NCBI GenBank assembly: GCA_028023455.1
Contig: JAQFVV010000031.1
Span: forward strand, 5,440,237-5,504,236
DNA from: Epiperipatus broadwayi
Taxonomy: Eukaryota; Onychophora; Udeonychophora; Euonychophora; Peripatidae
Length of the DNA stretch: 64,000 nucleotides
Reading direction: 5' to 3'
Part shown: in pieces, positions 1-12,861 of the stretch
How the letters are laid out: every line of letters starts with the position of its first letter
Numbering within the stretch: position 1 is the first letter of the stretch
Program-made: the position numbers and the translations under genes
The notes under the pieces: model-generated
Told to the model about the DNA's origin: nothing
What the model saw: only the letters and a program-made list of their open reading frames with translations
Database searches by the model: none

Positions 1-244
1 ACATCAACAAACAAACAGTTTCAAACCATTCCAGTGCACACACTCTCAGATTAAATTTGAGCCAGAATACAAATTTGCTCCCTATGCATAGGAATTAATG
101 CCACAATGAAATAAGTGGCAAACTAGATGATCATCTAGTGTTGTTTCTTTAGACATAGGGTTAGGAGTTTGGAAGAATTGGCTGCGGATTCTAACCACTA
201 CATCTATAGTCTCTTGTAAGTGGTCAACACGATCACTAGCTGTA

Positions 245-1240
245 TATTAGCCCTAAGGTTTGGCTGTGAAAGTGGTATTATTCTGTGTTTTTACACAGAA
301 GCAGCACCACAACAAGCTGTACAGTGAATACTTTACAAATACCAACAAAATTAACTTTATATGTTCTAGGCTACTTTGGGGCAGAACAGTGGTGGTCAAA
401 GATTTAAGTAAAATACAACAGCCTAAAAAATTTAATGGCTTATCTTTACATTCAATACCAGCCATCTATGGCAAAGGGCCAATAATGTAATTGTTAATTA
501 GACACTACTATGTGGATATCATGAGATCATGCAAATCATTTTGTCCACTGACTGGCCAACACCATAGGAGGATTAGATAATGAAGTTGAATAAATATCTA
601 AGAAAATTCACTACACCAGAACAACTACCATTCACAAATAAGATCAGACAATGGAAAGCATATCATTTGATAAATCCAAAGTTATAATGTTTGTTAAGTA
701 AACTACATCTAACTAACAATAGGCTCTTATCAAGAACTAAATTCTGGGCACTGGAGCCAAAATTCATCGATTTTGTAACAAAATTAAATCATGATGCTTT
801 GCCTACCAATTGGTTTCTTGTATATAAAAGGCATTTCAAAAAACTTGCCCCTATATGCCAATTGTGTGGGTGAGAAGATGAAACAATTGAACACCTAATT
901 GGAGCATTACATGATTTAACAAAGTCAGGAAATTCATCCATGACTGCTCCAAAATCGCAGTGAATTGTATCACCTCAATATGAGATGGTATAAATTACAA
1001 AATATTTGGATTGATCAGAATCGCAATCTTCATCGTATTCTCATTATGGAAAACCAGATGTAAGATAGTTATTGGAAAATCAGATTCAGAAGTAGTTCAA
1101 TTGTTTTGTAACAGCTTGGAGAAAATCAAGAAAAAAGATGAAGGCGAAGACACATGATCATACTTGAACACAGCATTCTTGGACTAATATACTGGCCTTC
1201 ATAGATTGTCTTATTCATAATTATAATTCTCAATAGAATG
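245..1240 (+). pseudogene. L1/Tx1-like LINE reverse transcriptase tail, decayed
   Basis: Two broken reading frames look like the C-terminal part of an L1-clade non-LTR reverse transcriptase. Around 355-490 the frame reads SRLLWG followed by GLSLHSIPAIYG, similar to the segment after the RT thumb in L1 and Tx1 elements (aromatic-W-G, then G-L-x-L-P-like, then Y). At 691-873 a second frame ends in the knuckle CQLCG; after one stop it continues EDETIEHLIG, giving the C-x2-C then H pattern of RT zinc knuckles. Frameshifts and stops are frequent, so it is not functional. No 3' tail or target duplication was found. The clade assignment is from motif memory and is moderate. Confidence 0.55.
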
Positions 1241-2664
1241 ACAGGTGTTAGACCTTGTTTAATGATTGATTATATATACAAGTTTTCATTATAAACAAAT
1301 ATATATTATTAAAGTAAAAATAAAAAGAAAATTTTGTTAAAAAGGATCAGCAAAATCAATCAATTGTCTCATGACAATTTCATTCTAAACTTCTTTTAAT
1401 TTCCAGTAATGTAATTGAATTCCTAACTCCAGAGTTATGAACATAAAATTAAAATTATATTATACATAAAAGAATGTTTATATATGAATAAAGTTCGGAT
1501 AACTCAATTATAATATTAACTGAAGATAGCATTAAAATTAATATGGGAGGTGATTTCACAGAGTTTGATAAAATATTATCATCATCAATCAAAGGGAATT
1601 AATTTGAATGATCATAGCAAGTTTTTTTGATCCTTTGGGATTATGAATTTCCATTTTCTTTTTGGTTAAGTTCGATTCTTGCTCAGCTTTAATTCCTTCA
1701 ATAAAATTTGATTCAGGCAATGAAATCTACTCTGTAGATGATTTGTTGGTTTGTTGTACTCAGTGCTTCAGAAAACTTTCTGCATTAATTTCACCACATC
1801 ATGAAGGATCAGTCATTTAAAACATATATGAACACTCTAGTCTACAAATCATATTTATAGCTTATGACTAATTGGCTTCAATAAACTACCAGAATTTGTG
1901 AAACAGTTTTGGATAATTGAAGGTAATTTTTCTTGAGTATGATAGCAATGAATACTTTGATAATTGAACGGCTGCAACCTTTAAATAAAAAAAAAAACAA
2001 GCAACTGCCCCACTTGTTAGCAAATTATGCTCCTTCACCTTCTATTAATTAGCATTAAAAATTTAAAAAGAATTGTTTTTTTTTTATTTTTCAATCATAA
2101 ATTTTACTTCAAATCATTACAATTTATAGATATTATATAATTGCTTTTAATTAATAACAGAAAAAATAAAGCAAAATATATTTTAAAATAGATATTGAGA
2201 TCTAGACATTTTAATTTATTTCTATTTATTTACCTAATCCCTTAAGGTTTTCAAAGTCGACTTTCTCTTTTAACTAAATAGCCTTTTTTATTTTTTTACC
2301 TTTACCACTTTAAGTGAAAACAAAAGAAAAAGAAAATTTCAATTTCTTTTAAATTTTACCTTAGTTAATTAAACCTCTTTTTGTTTATTAAATTATATAT
2401 GGAGACCACGATAGTAAAGTTACAATATATATATCATTGTTTGCTAAATTCCAAGTTCTTTGTTTGAGTTTGTTCTATTTCAATATATAACATCAGATAG
2501 CAGACAGGTCAATGTGGTATCATTTTGATCTGGCTATTTTGTAATATGAACTCTAATGTATTTTATATATTAGTTCACAGAGGCCAGTACTGGATTTCTT
2601 AACCATGTGGGTGATTTAATGCTTAATATTTGTATATATTTATTTCAGTATAGCGTTATGCACT

Positions 2665-2666
<2 letters not shown>
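1241..2666. other. AT-rich stretch without recognised genes
   Basis: Low-complexity A/T runs and scattered stop codons in all frames. I see no conserved coding motif, RNA gene or clear repeat boundary here. Confidence 0.6.

Positions 2667-2741
<75 letters not shown>
2667..2741. repeat. (TA)n microsatellite
   Basis: Uninterrupted alternating TA over about 75 bases. It directly borders a fragment of repeat family HHR-D on the right, as TA tracts border many of the repeats in this window. Confidence 0.95.
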
Positions 2742-2744
<3 letters not shown>

Positions 2745-2751
2745 TAGCCAG

Positions 2752-2875
2752 TTATCATTTTATAGTTCAATTATTTATGCAACCCTCCAGCAGCCACCTT
2801 TTATCTCTACTTAACTACAAAACTAGGAGTCTTAAATTGAAAACACTATAATATTTTCAATCCATAACTTGATAG
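2752..2875 (-). repeat. HHR-D family fragment (ribozyme part missing)
   Basis: The reverse complement contains GGTGGCTGCTGGAGGGTTGCA (split here as GGTGGCTGCT plus GGAGGGTTGCA), preceded by TAGTTTTGTAGT and GTTTTCAATTTA. The same order of words occurs on the plus strand at about 16335-16415, just upstream of the HHR-D hammerhead. This copy ends at the TA tract before the ribozyme region, so it is a truncated relative. The two copies differ at several positions, indicating an old insertion. Confidence 0.7.
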
Positions 2876-3078
2876 TTATGAGATAAATATAATCTTTTAC
2901 ACAACATTTATTTTTATAAATGTAAACATATATATAATGGAAAAATCTTATAGTGCAGAGAGGATTCATTTTATTGACATGTCCATAATCTAGATTTGAA
3001 TTGTCGTTGTGAATATTTGAAAGTTGTACATGTCAAATTATGATTTTACGATTTTTCTTTGTTGTTGATTATATATAG

Positions 3079-5603
3079 TGAAACAGTAAGGTCTGCTTTG
3101 CAGATCTTTGTTTCACCTTTTCTCACCTATTTCCTATGCTCATACCTTAATTTGAACCCCAATCTATCGTAGTGTATCTGCAATACGCTTATATACCGAA
3201 AATCCCACCTAATTTTAAACCACGAGTACAATGCTCGTATTATATATAAGTATAATTCATTCCCAAATAAATAAAATATTATAGATTATGTATATGTTCA
3301 CATAATTTAAAAAGTAGGTTATATAAATTGTAATTGTGCACACAGTATGATATGCATTTTAAAACTCATATCAAAATTATAAATTGTTAATTAAAGTTAT
3401 TTGTTTGAATCTATTTACAAAAATATATTACAATCGTAATATATTTTTGATTTAAAATAAAGTTCATATTCATCTAGTAGATAGATTCAAATATTGCAAT
3501 TGAATAAGTAAAATCATTTTCTTTAATTTAATAAAAGTCATTCCAAATATTTCTGTTAAAATAAATGAGGGACAATAGTTTAATTATTTCATGTTGTAAT
3601 TATTATCTAAGAAAACAGCAGATGCCAAATTAAGGTTTTCTTTAATTAGTAAAAGTAATTTTTAATTAAATCTAGTTTGTAATTCGAATGTCGACAAGGA
3701 AATTAACAATAAAAATTAATTAAAATTTTGTTAAATTCTTTTAGACATTCGGATAGATTTAATTACAACTGATAAGTCCGATATATTTTGTAATGCTCCA
3801 GGGCAGTGCTATTGTTTCAATCCCACTATAAAAAGGAAGGGTTTTCTTTTGTTCCCCATTCTAGTGTTTCTACACGAAATATTGCCATTTTCTAATGAAA
3901 TGTTTCTGGTGTTTCTAATGAAATGTTTCTAGTCATTTGCTGATGAATTGTTTCAAACGAAGACTTTCTAGCCATTTGCTGATGAAATATTGCTAACCAA
4001 ATTTATTCTGATCATTTGCTGATTAAATGTTTCTAGCCATGTTTACCACAAAAATTGCTAACTTTGAAATGACAGAGTAGAGGCATCAAAAAGGCTATGT
4101 CCCCTTGGAATAGCCAGTCGCTGGTCCAGACCATCAGAAGCTATCACATAAGGAACCCTGGAACTGCTGCTGCTGCAAAAATATGAACATTCCAGATTTT
4201 GCTGCTGAATTATAAAACCTGCCGAACAACTACCTGCAAATGTGTCTCCAGAGGTAACATAAATTAACCCAAGAGCTTTTGTGATTCCTAACTAACATGC
4301 TGTAGCTATTCTGAATTGTTTTCTTTTATTTGACATAACTTTATTATGTACTTCTTTAAAGTGTTTAAATATAATCAACAGTTTTGCTCTCTATCCTTGG
4401 GTTAATATTTCTATTTATAAAGCTTTCTGTTATTTTATTATGATAATGTGTCAGAATCATCTTTGACCGAGTGAATTATTTCTTTTGTTGAAAGTAAGAC
4501 ACCGCTATTAAGGCATATTTTAAATTTATAATAATTCCCATTTTATTATCTCACAAATCACTCGCTTGAGGGTGATTCTAATCTTCTTTAATATATAAAA
4601 ATCACATAGTTTAAAATCTACATTTTATTGATTTTAACATAATATGAGAGTATGTGTGAGGTCAATGATTTAAATGTGTCCCCAAATGCATGATTGTATA
4701 AATAAACCTATGCTTTCTTTTCCAACCTGCAAGCATGCATTTTCCTATTTTAAACACTGTGTTTTACTTTAATTACAAAGTTCATCACTGATGTCAAGAA
4801 TGTGCGGACCCTTTTAAATGAATTTCTGGGAATTTGATTGGGCATTTCTCTTAATCCAAGTAAAACCCATTTAGTATGTTTATATACATTAGGTTAGTAT
4901 TGCTAGTAAATGAATTGGTTGTTGAGACCACTTTGTTTTGCTTTTCCAAGGCTTTTTACATGGCCAAGTCCATTCTCTTCGCTTTCTTTTCATTCCCTGC
5001 AGTTTCCAGGCAGAGTGTGTCCACAAATGTCAGACCTGGGAATTAAATGCAGTCATCACCCAGTCACTAAGTTTTGGCTGTTCGTGACAACACTTTCCTA
5101 TGGGTTAGTGGCGAGTTGCCCTCCATAGTCATTCCAAATATTTTACTATTATTTTATTTTATATTTATTTTTACAAAGCATTCATGACTTAAACATGTCA
5201 CACCCTCCAACTTTAATAAATTCATTATTAGCAATACTGATCTCCCATCTGCTTTAATTATTATTATTATCAAATAAATGCCTTGATCACATCCCCACTT
5301 TATTGCTTAGTAAGCTTTTGTCCGTGCCATTCTCGAGATCAATAAACATTATATAACCCGTAATATAAAATATTTTATTAAACTGTTATAATTATTAAAA
5401 GCACCTCCCACATGTTCCAATCTCTGTAAGCACATTATCGTAATGCTATTAGCCTGAGGGATAGAATATATAATTTTGCTTTAAAACCTTTTGTCATTTA
5501 TTGGAATGTAATGCCAACAATTATTTAATCCGCATCCTTGTCTCATATAAGCAGACAGTGGCATTATATATATATATGTCTATATAAATAAATTTTGAAA
5601 TCA

Positions 5604-5644
<41 letters not shown>

Positions 5645-5715
5645 TATATAAATAAATTTTGAAATCATTTAACACTAATTTTATTCTATTTTATTGATTC
5701 CTATCACTGTCTCGA

Positions 5716-5807
<92 letters not shown>

Positions 5808-6080
5808 ACATTTCTTTTGTACATCCATAGACATTAATTAGCCACCCAAACTTATCTTAGTATAGAGTCTTTTTTGTTTAACCCTGACCACCAGGCACCG
5901 GTAAAGGGTTATACTAGTAGTAGCATCAAATGCGTTATCATGTAGGTGGTGCTGTGAAATTTGGACTTTAGATTTGGACTTAGTATATCTAGAAGGAAAC
6001 CCCTCCTAGAATGTTCAGTTTTGTGTTTGGGGTTTGAATTCTGCAGAGTGTTAGTGAGATAGATGATTCTGACTATTACA
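3079..6080 (+). repeat. Long terminal repeat candidate, copy 1 (about 3.0 kb)
   Basis: This segment is repeated in direct orientation at 8427-11368, offset about 5.35 kb at the left end, with high identity over nearly the whole length; the main differences are in internal TA tracts (5570-5800). It begins TG and ends CA. ATAG lies immediately before it (3075-3078) and also immediately after copy 2 (11368-11371), compatible with a 4-bp target duplication, although the flank is TA-rich. It contains a TATAAAAA box (3827-3834), a diverged minisatellite of TTTCTA/TGATGAA words (about 3890-4040) and an AATAAA signal (4701-4706). This is the order expected for an LTR with U3, R and U5. A simple segmental duplication is the alternative. 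Confidence 0.6.
3827..3834 (+). promoter_or_regulatory. TATA box of LTR copy 1
   Basis: TATAAAAA follows a short GC-containing stretch (CTCCAGGGCAG) in an otherwise AT-rich repeat. It is conserved in the second LTR copy at 9186-9193. The spacing to the downstream AATAAA (about 870 bases) fits a transcript starting in one LTR. The promoter role is inferred from position and conservation. Confidence 0.5.
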
Positions 6081-8426
6081 TAGTATTTTTTTTCCGGGTC
6101 CATGGCTTGCCCAAATGTGGAGCCTCGAATATTTAAACACCCACATCCCTGTAGTTTAATTTTAGCATTTTGTTTCATATTTAATTACTCAAATCCCTTA
6201 TGTTTTGATATATATAATAATTTTTCAAGCTCTATATTGTTTATTTGCATATATATTTCAGATATTTTGTTTGACTTGGGGATTCAATTAGTATTCTATA
6301 TAATCTAAACTTGTCCAAACTTGCTATAGTGTGATACAAGCCATCTGTATTTATCTGTATTTATTGTTTCACTTAAATCTTGCTATGTACGCATAGCGTA
6401 AATTACAGAAATATTGTCCCAAGTGAATATTGTGACAATCTATGTAGATTTCAAATCTTGTATTTTACTATCAAAATAAAGTTTTATCGGCTCAATGCAC
6501 AAGATAGCATAATAATAATTTTGTATGGTAATGACCTAGATATATTAGGCTATTGTATGGAATTCAGAAATGTAAAAATAAAAAAAATTTATAATCAATA
6601 AAAAATGTGAATATTTTAATGAGTGCCCGTAGTTAAATGGAATAATTTTAAATTAATTTTGGGAAGCTAACAGTCTATGGATATTTTAACTGGTGACATG
6701 GCACCCAAGGATAATTTCACTAAATGGAGTTACTTCTAAAATAAATTTTGTCACCAGGCTAAATTCTTTTGTATGAAATTTGTTTTTTTAACATGTATAA
6801 ATTTTTCTTAGACCAAATAATGAGACGTGAATCGGATCAATAATTATGTAAATAAAAATAAATGTATGCTAATCTTAAATAAGAGGAACAAAATAATTAT
6901 ACCCAGATCTAGCGAATGTTTATATATGTAAATAAAGTTGCTTGAGTTTAAAAATATATTTTAGCAAAATATTTTGACAGGTAGAATTTAAGAGATTTTT
7001 TATGTGCGGGCAGTAGAATATATGTTTATTAGCAGCAGACTTAAACAAGAAATTTTTAGCAGTAGTAAAAGGGTAGTAGTGGGGGTTTTAGTGATAAATG
7101 TAAAAGCAGCAATTAGGCCAACAGAACCGAGAGGGAGATAGCCTATTAGCCATTAATAAAATTTGAAATCAAATGTAATAGTAATCGCCGAGAGTCAAAC
7201 AAGGAAAAATAATAATAGTATTTTTTTTAACCGTATTAGTTTTAGTAAGTTCAATGTAAAACAGTTTAAAAGTTCTTTATCAGTGCTATACATTGTGTTT
7301 TAAAAGTACACTAATTCATTCAAAAAAATTTTTTTTTGTTCAGGATAATATAGTTAGCAGTAAAATAAGATAAAAGTCATCATCATCATCGATCATGATA
7401 ACATCCAAGGCCATGGAAAATATGGATACTAATGAGGTCCATTTCTGGACTATTATAGAATTGTTTAAGCAAGATGAAGAAAGAGCAAAAAGTTGGGAAG
7501 AAGAAAGCTGAAGGAGAGGTGAGGAACTTAGAGCACTGTACAGACTCCTCCCTGGATGGCAAGATATGGCAGATAAACTCCTGAACCAGAAAGTTGAGAC
7601 AAATTAGTCCACAAAGAAGACTGATACACCAGACCTGGGACCTCTAACTCAGCCAACCAAGCTCAACACTAAAATATTTCATGAAGTTAAAGAATGTCCC
7701 AAACTTTCTTTGGTAAGAGTACTTCCATTAAATGATACCCGAGACTTAGGAGATCAAACCCACCTAACCAAACTTATCAATATTAAAATATCTGATGAAG
7801 TAAAAAAATGTCCCAAACTATATTTAGATAGGATATTCCCAGCAAATGATATATGAGACCTAGGGCCTCAAACACAGCTAACCAAGCTTACCACCAATAT
7901 TGAAGTATTTAAAAAAGCAAGGAAAATATCCTACCTGATATAGCAAAAATATATCAACCGGATGAAGTAAAAGAAATGGCCGAATTCTTAACCACTCTGG
8001 ATTTCAGTCCCTGGGCTAAAGAACCGCCAGACAAGTTAAAGAGGCCTGATGATCTGAGACTGCAGTCACCAAATTATAAAAGCAGTTATTACCCACCAGA
8101 CCCAGAATTATAGTAGTTTTTTTTTTAAAAAAAAAGAATGGACATGTCACAGGATAAATGAGAAAGGAGATCGGATAAACCAATGTTAAAATTTTAAAAT
8201 GTTAAATAAAAATTGTTGAAGGGGATAATAGACAAAATGTTCGCTAGATGATAGATTTTTTTTATAGGATCCGAGTATATAATTCAGTTTCGTTTCTTCA
8301 TTATAGTTATATACTGTACGTTATATGGGTTAACTGTAATTTTTTTTTATGCAGGCTTCATAGGTGGACACCTGTTGTAAGATCTTTTTTTTTTACATTT
8401 TTTTTTGTTCCATCACCAAGGGAATG
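6081..8426 (+). mobile_element. Internal region of the LTR-like element
   Basis: Sequence between the two 3-kb direct repeats. It is too short for gag-pol and contains no protease, reverse transcriptase or integrase motif that I can find, so the element would be non-autonomous. No canonical tRNA primer-binding site follows the left repeat: the first internal bases are TAGTATTTTTTTTCC. A weak purine stretch (AAGGGAA) precedes the right repeat. Its only coding trace is the broken frame at 7395-8113. Confidence 0.5.
7395..8113 (+). pseudogene. Broken gag-like or ORF1-like frame with three internal repeats
   Basis: From the ATG at 7395 one frame stays protein-like for about 180 codons, with three stops (TGA near 7509, TAG near 7602, TGA near 7852). 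A shift near 7935 restores a final segment that ends at the TAG at 8111-8113. The N-terminal part is charged and helical, with a segment LRALYRLLPGWQDMAD. The middle holds three diverged copies of a 37-38 residue unit (DNA period 111 and 114 bases) starting DLG, with T-K-L and C-P-K-L as shared landmarks. The tail is proline-rich (FSPWAKEPPDK, YYPPDPEL). I do not recognise the family; its position between LTR-like repeats suggests a structural protein. Confidence 0.5.
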
Positions 8427-11368
8427 TGAAACAGGAAGGTCTGCTTTGCAGATCTTCGTTTCACCTTTTCTCACCTATTTCCTACCCTCATACCTTAGTT
8501 TGAACCCCAATCTATTGTAGTGTGTCTGCAATATGCTTATATACCGAAAATCCCGCCTAATTTTAAACCACGAGTACAATGCTCGTATTATATATAAGTA
8601 TAATTCATTCCCAAATAAATAAAATATTATAGATTATGTATATGTTCACATAATTTAGATTTATTTAAAAAGTAGGTTATATAAGTTGTAATTGCGCACA
8701 CACTATGATATGCATTTTAAAACTCATATCAAAATTATAAATTGTTAATTAAAGTTATTTGTTTGAATCTATTTACAAAAATATATTAAAGTCGTAATAT
8801 ATTTTTGATTTAAAATAAAGTTCATGTTCATCTAGTAGATAGATTCAAATATTGCAATTGAAAAAGTAAAATCATTTTCTTTAATTTAATAAAAGTCATT
8901 CCAAATATTTCTGTTAAAATAAATGAGGGACAATAGTTTAATTATTTCATGTTGTAATTATTATCTAAGAAAACAGCAGATCCCAACTTAAGGTTTTCTT
9001 TAATTACTAAAAGTAATTTTTAATTAAATCTAGTTTGTAATTCGAATGTTGACAAGGAAATTAACAATAGAAATTAATTAAAATTTTGTTAAATTCTTTT
9101 AGACATTCGGATAGATTTAATTACAGCTGATAAGTCCGATATATTTTTGTAATGCTCCAGGGCAGTTCTATTGTTTTAATCTCACTATAAAAAGGAAGGG
9201 TTTTCTTTTGTCCTCTATTCTGGTGTTTCTACCTGAAATATTCTGGTCATTTTCTAATGAAATGTTTCTGGTGTTTCTAATGAAATGTTTCTAGTCATTT
9301 TCTGATGAATTGTTTCAAACGAAGACTTTCTAGCCATTTGCTGATGAAATATTGCTAACCAAATTTATTCTGATCATTTTCTGATTAAATGTTTCTAACC
9401 ATGTTTACCACAAAAATTGCTAACTTTGAAATGACAGAGTAGAGATGTCAAGAAGGCTATGTCCCCTCAGAATAGCCGGCTGCTGGTCCAGACCATCGGA
9501 AGCTACCACATAAGGAACCCTGGAACTGCTGCTGCTGCAAAAATATGAACATTCCAGATTTTGCTGCTGAATTATCAAACCTGCCGAACATCTACCTGCA
9601 AATGCATCTCCAGAGGTAATCTAAATTAACCCAAGAGCTCTTGTGATTCCTAACTAACATGCTATAGCTCTTTTAAATTGTTTTCTTTTATTTCACATAA
9701 CTTTATTATGTACTTCTTTAAAGTGTTTAAATATAATCAACAGTTTTGCTCTCTATCCTTAGGTTAATATTTCGATTTATAAAGCTTTCTGTTATTTTAT
9801 TATGATAATGTGTCAGAATCGTCTTTGACCGAGTGAATTATTCCTTTTGTTGAAAGTAAGACGCTGCTATTAAGGCATATTTTAAATTTATAATAATTCC
9901 CATTTTATTATCATACAAATCACTCGTTCGAGGGCAATTCTAATCTTCTTTAATATATAATAATCACATAGTTTAAAATCTACATTTTATTGATTTTAAC
10001 ATAATATGAGAGTATGTGTGAGGTCAATGATTTAAATGTGTCCCCAAATGCATAATTGCATAAATAAACCTATGCTTTCTTTTCCAACTCACAAGCATGC
10101 ATTTTCCTATTTTAAACACTGTGTTCTACTTTAATTACAAAGTTCATCATTGATGTCAAGAATGTGCAGACCCTTTTAAATGAATTTCTGGGAATTTGAT
10201 TGGGCATTTCTTTTAATCCAAGTAAAACCCATTTAGTATGTTTTATATACATTAGTTTAGTATTGCTGGTAAATGAATTGGTTGTTGAGACTGCTTTGTT
10301 TTGCTCTTCCAAGGATTTTTACACGGCCAAGTCCATTCTCTTCACTTTCTTTTCATTCCCTGCATTTTCCAGGCAGAGTGTGTCCACAAATGTCACACCT
10401 GGGAATTAAACGCAGCCGTCATCCAGTCGCTAAGTTTCGGCTGTTCGTGAGAACACTTTCCTATGAGTTAGCGGTGAGTTGCCCTCCGTAGTCATTCCAA
10501 ATATTTCACTATTATTTTATTTTATATTTATTTTTACAAAGCATCCGTGACTTAAACGTGTCCCACCCTCCAACTTTAATAAATTCATTATTAGCAATAC
10601 TGACCTCCCATCTGCTTTAATTATTATTATCAAATAAATGCCTTGATCACATCCCCACTTTATTGCTTAGTAAGCTTTTATCCATGCCATTCTCGAGATC
10701 AATAAACATTATATAACCAGTAATATAAAATATTTTATTAAACTGTTATAATTATGAAAAGCACCTTGCACATGTTCCAATCTCTGTAAGCACATTATCG
10801 TAATGCTATTAGCCCGAGGGATAGAATATATAATTTTGCTTTAAAACCTTTTGTCATTTATTGGAATGTAATGTCAACAATTATTTAATCCGTGTCCCTG
10901 TCTCATATAAGCAGACTGGTGTTATATATATATATATAAATAAATTTTGAAATCATAAATTTATTTATATAGACATATCTCATATAAGCAGACTGGTGTT
11001 ATATATATATATATAAATAAATTTTGAAATCATTTAAAACTAATTTTGATTCTATTTTATTGATTCCTATCACTGTCTCAGTCTATATATATATATATTT
11101 CTTTCGTACATCCATAGACTTTAATTAGCCACCCAAACTTATCTTAGTATAGAGTCTTTTTTGTTTCTCCCTGACCACCAGGCACCGGTAAAGTGTTATA
11201 CTAGTAGTAGCATCAAATGCGTTATCACGTAGATGGCGCTGTAAAATTTGGACTTTAGATTCGAACTTAGTATATCTAGAAGGCAACTCCTCCTAGAATG
11301 TTCAGTTTCGTGTTTGGGGTTTGAATTCTGCAGTGTGTTAGCAAGATAGACGATTCTGACTGTTACTA
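8427..11368 (+). repeat. Long terminal repeat candidate, copy 2
   Basis: Right-hand partner of the repeat at 3079-6080. It starts TG like copy 1; the right end reads CT where copy 1 has CA. It carries the same TATAAAAA box (9186-9193) and AATAAA (10063-10068). The TA tracts near the right end are shorter, and a local duplication of a TA-plus-AAATAAATTTTGAAATCA word occurs at 10905-11040. Differences from copy 1 are scattered single bases, so the insertion is not recent. Confidence 0.6.
9186..9193 (+). promoter_or_regulatory. TATA box of LTR copy 2
   Basis: The TATAAAAA octamer in the same context as in copy 1 (3827-3834). It is preserved although neighbouring bases have changed. Confidence 0.5.
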
Positions 11369-11371
11369 TAG

Positions 11372-12850
11372 CAAACATAGTTAATCATCTAATGCGGATC
11401 ATTAAAGGGATACTTGGATATTTTTAATTTGAATACAAATTAAAGCATGATAAATACACAAATTGTTAATTAAGAAAATAATTGTTAAAGCTTCTTTTTC
11501 CATCTTTTAGAAGGACCGACTGTTGGACGTGTCTTTGCTCAGCGATGAGTTATTAAAGAGCATTTCAAATTATTCTAAGTTAGATAATTTGAAAAAGAAT
11601 TAATAGAATAAAATTATGTGAGAAAATTTATGTAAATATTATTCCGGTTACAATAATGGTTTATATTAACTAATAGGCTGACTCAAGGCTTTATATATAT
11701 ATATGTGTGTGTATTCTATCAAGTATACATAGAATTATATCGATCATATTAGTAGCATTTTGCTTATTTGTCGAATTCTCAGTTTAATTTTTAAGAATTC
11801 CTTATGATTACTATCTAATAATTAAAATTAAAAACGTTAGCTACGATTATAAAGAAATTGAAGATTTAGAAATGTTAGAAGAAAAATGGGAAAGTTTCAA
11901 TTTATTTCTTTTCAGCAAATTACTTTGTAAAAGTAATATATATATATATAAATTAAGATTTGTCTGGTTGTGTGTATCTCATAATAAATCATTTCAACCA
12001 TATACGAAAGTTTATTTACATTCTGAAATAGTCTAGAAGATGCAATTGAAATTTTTCTCTCTTTCTCTCTGTATATACATACTTGTTATCTATTATAGTT
12101 ACATAAAAATAAGTTTATATTACAATGATTTTTCCATGTGACAAATATCAGTCTGTTTGGGTTAGTTTTGTTTAGGTTTTTGTAACGACAGTGTTGAAAC
12201 TAGAGGATTCGAGTGGAAGATAATAAAAAAAATTATTGAGGGAGAAAAGAATATTGATATATTAATGAAAGAAATGTTTACTTAGGTAAAAGGATTTTTT
12301 GGACATATGCCTTGACCAAAGACGATTTACTTCGTCCAATGAGAAGTTACTTTAAATCATGCCCCATAACATTTTATGTAAATTTTATTGAATTGGTTTG
12401 AATTTTTAAACTTTCCAGGTTTGTCGCATTTTTATAGCATTGGTTTCTAAAAATTATCTATCACGCCATACAGACATTCAAAAATGATATCAAACATTTT
12501 ATTATTATTTTTTATTTAATTTTGTATTTTGAAGTATTTACTTAAGCAATATTTAAAATTGCTTTAAAAGAAAAACAGAGAAAAATATTTATCTTTTGCT
12601 CTTTTTTCAATCTATTTCTAAAGTATTGTTATTGAAAAGTGTAATTTGTTATAGATAATATAAATATTTAAATTTTCTCTTATAATTATATAACACCATA
12701 TTCAAATTTATGCAAATTATGATTTGTAAATTTTAAAAATCAACGCATGTAAATATACTCAATATTACAAATTTCTTTATGTGAAGCGTCCAAGGTCAAT
12801 TTTCAAATCAGCTTAACTTGACTTAGTAAATAGATATCTTAAAAGTCATT
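11372..12850. other. AT-rich stretch upstream of the 101-aa ORF
   Basis: No coding motif or repeat boundary is visible. Short TA and CT microsatellites occur at 11693-11706, 11938-11950 and 12055-12068. A promoter or upstream exons of the following ORF could lie here, but none can be called from sequence alone. Confidence 0.5.
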
Positions 12851-12861
12851 AGTTTCAAGCT

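Noticed and set aside
3960-3990. CTGATGAA words in the LTR-like repeat (also near 9330) as hammerhead cores
   Set aside because: They belong to a short minisatellite; no stem II hairpin followed by GAAA and no stem I partner can be drawn.
4910-5128. 72-codon ORF conserved in both 3-kb repeats (second copy at 10273-10491)
   Set aside because: Conserved only because the DNA is duplicated; substitutions do not favour synonymous sites and the composition is not protein-like.
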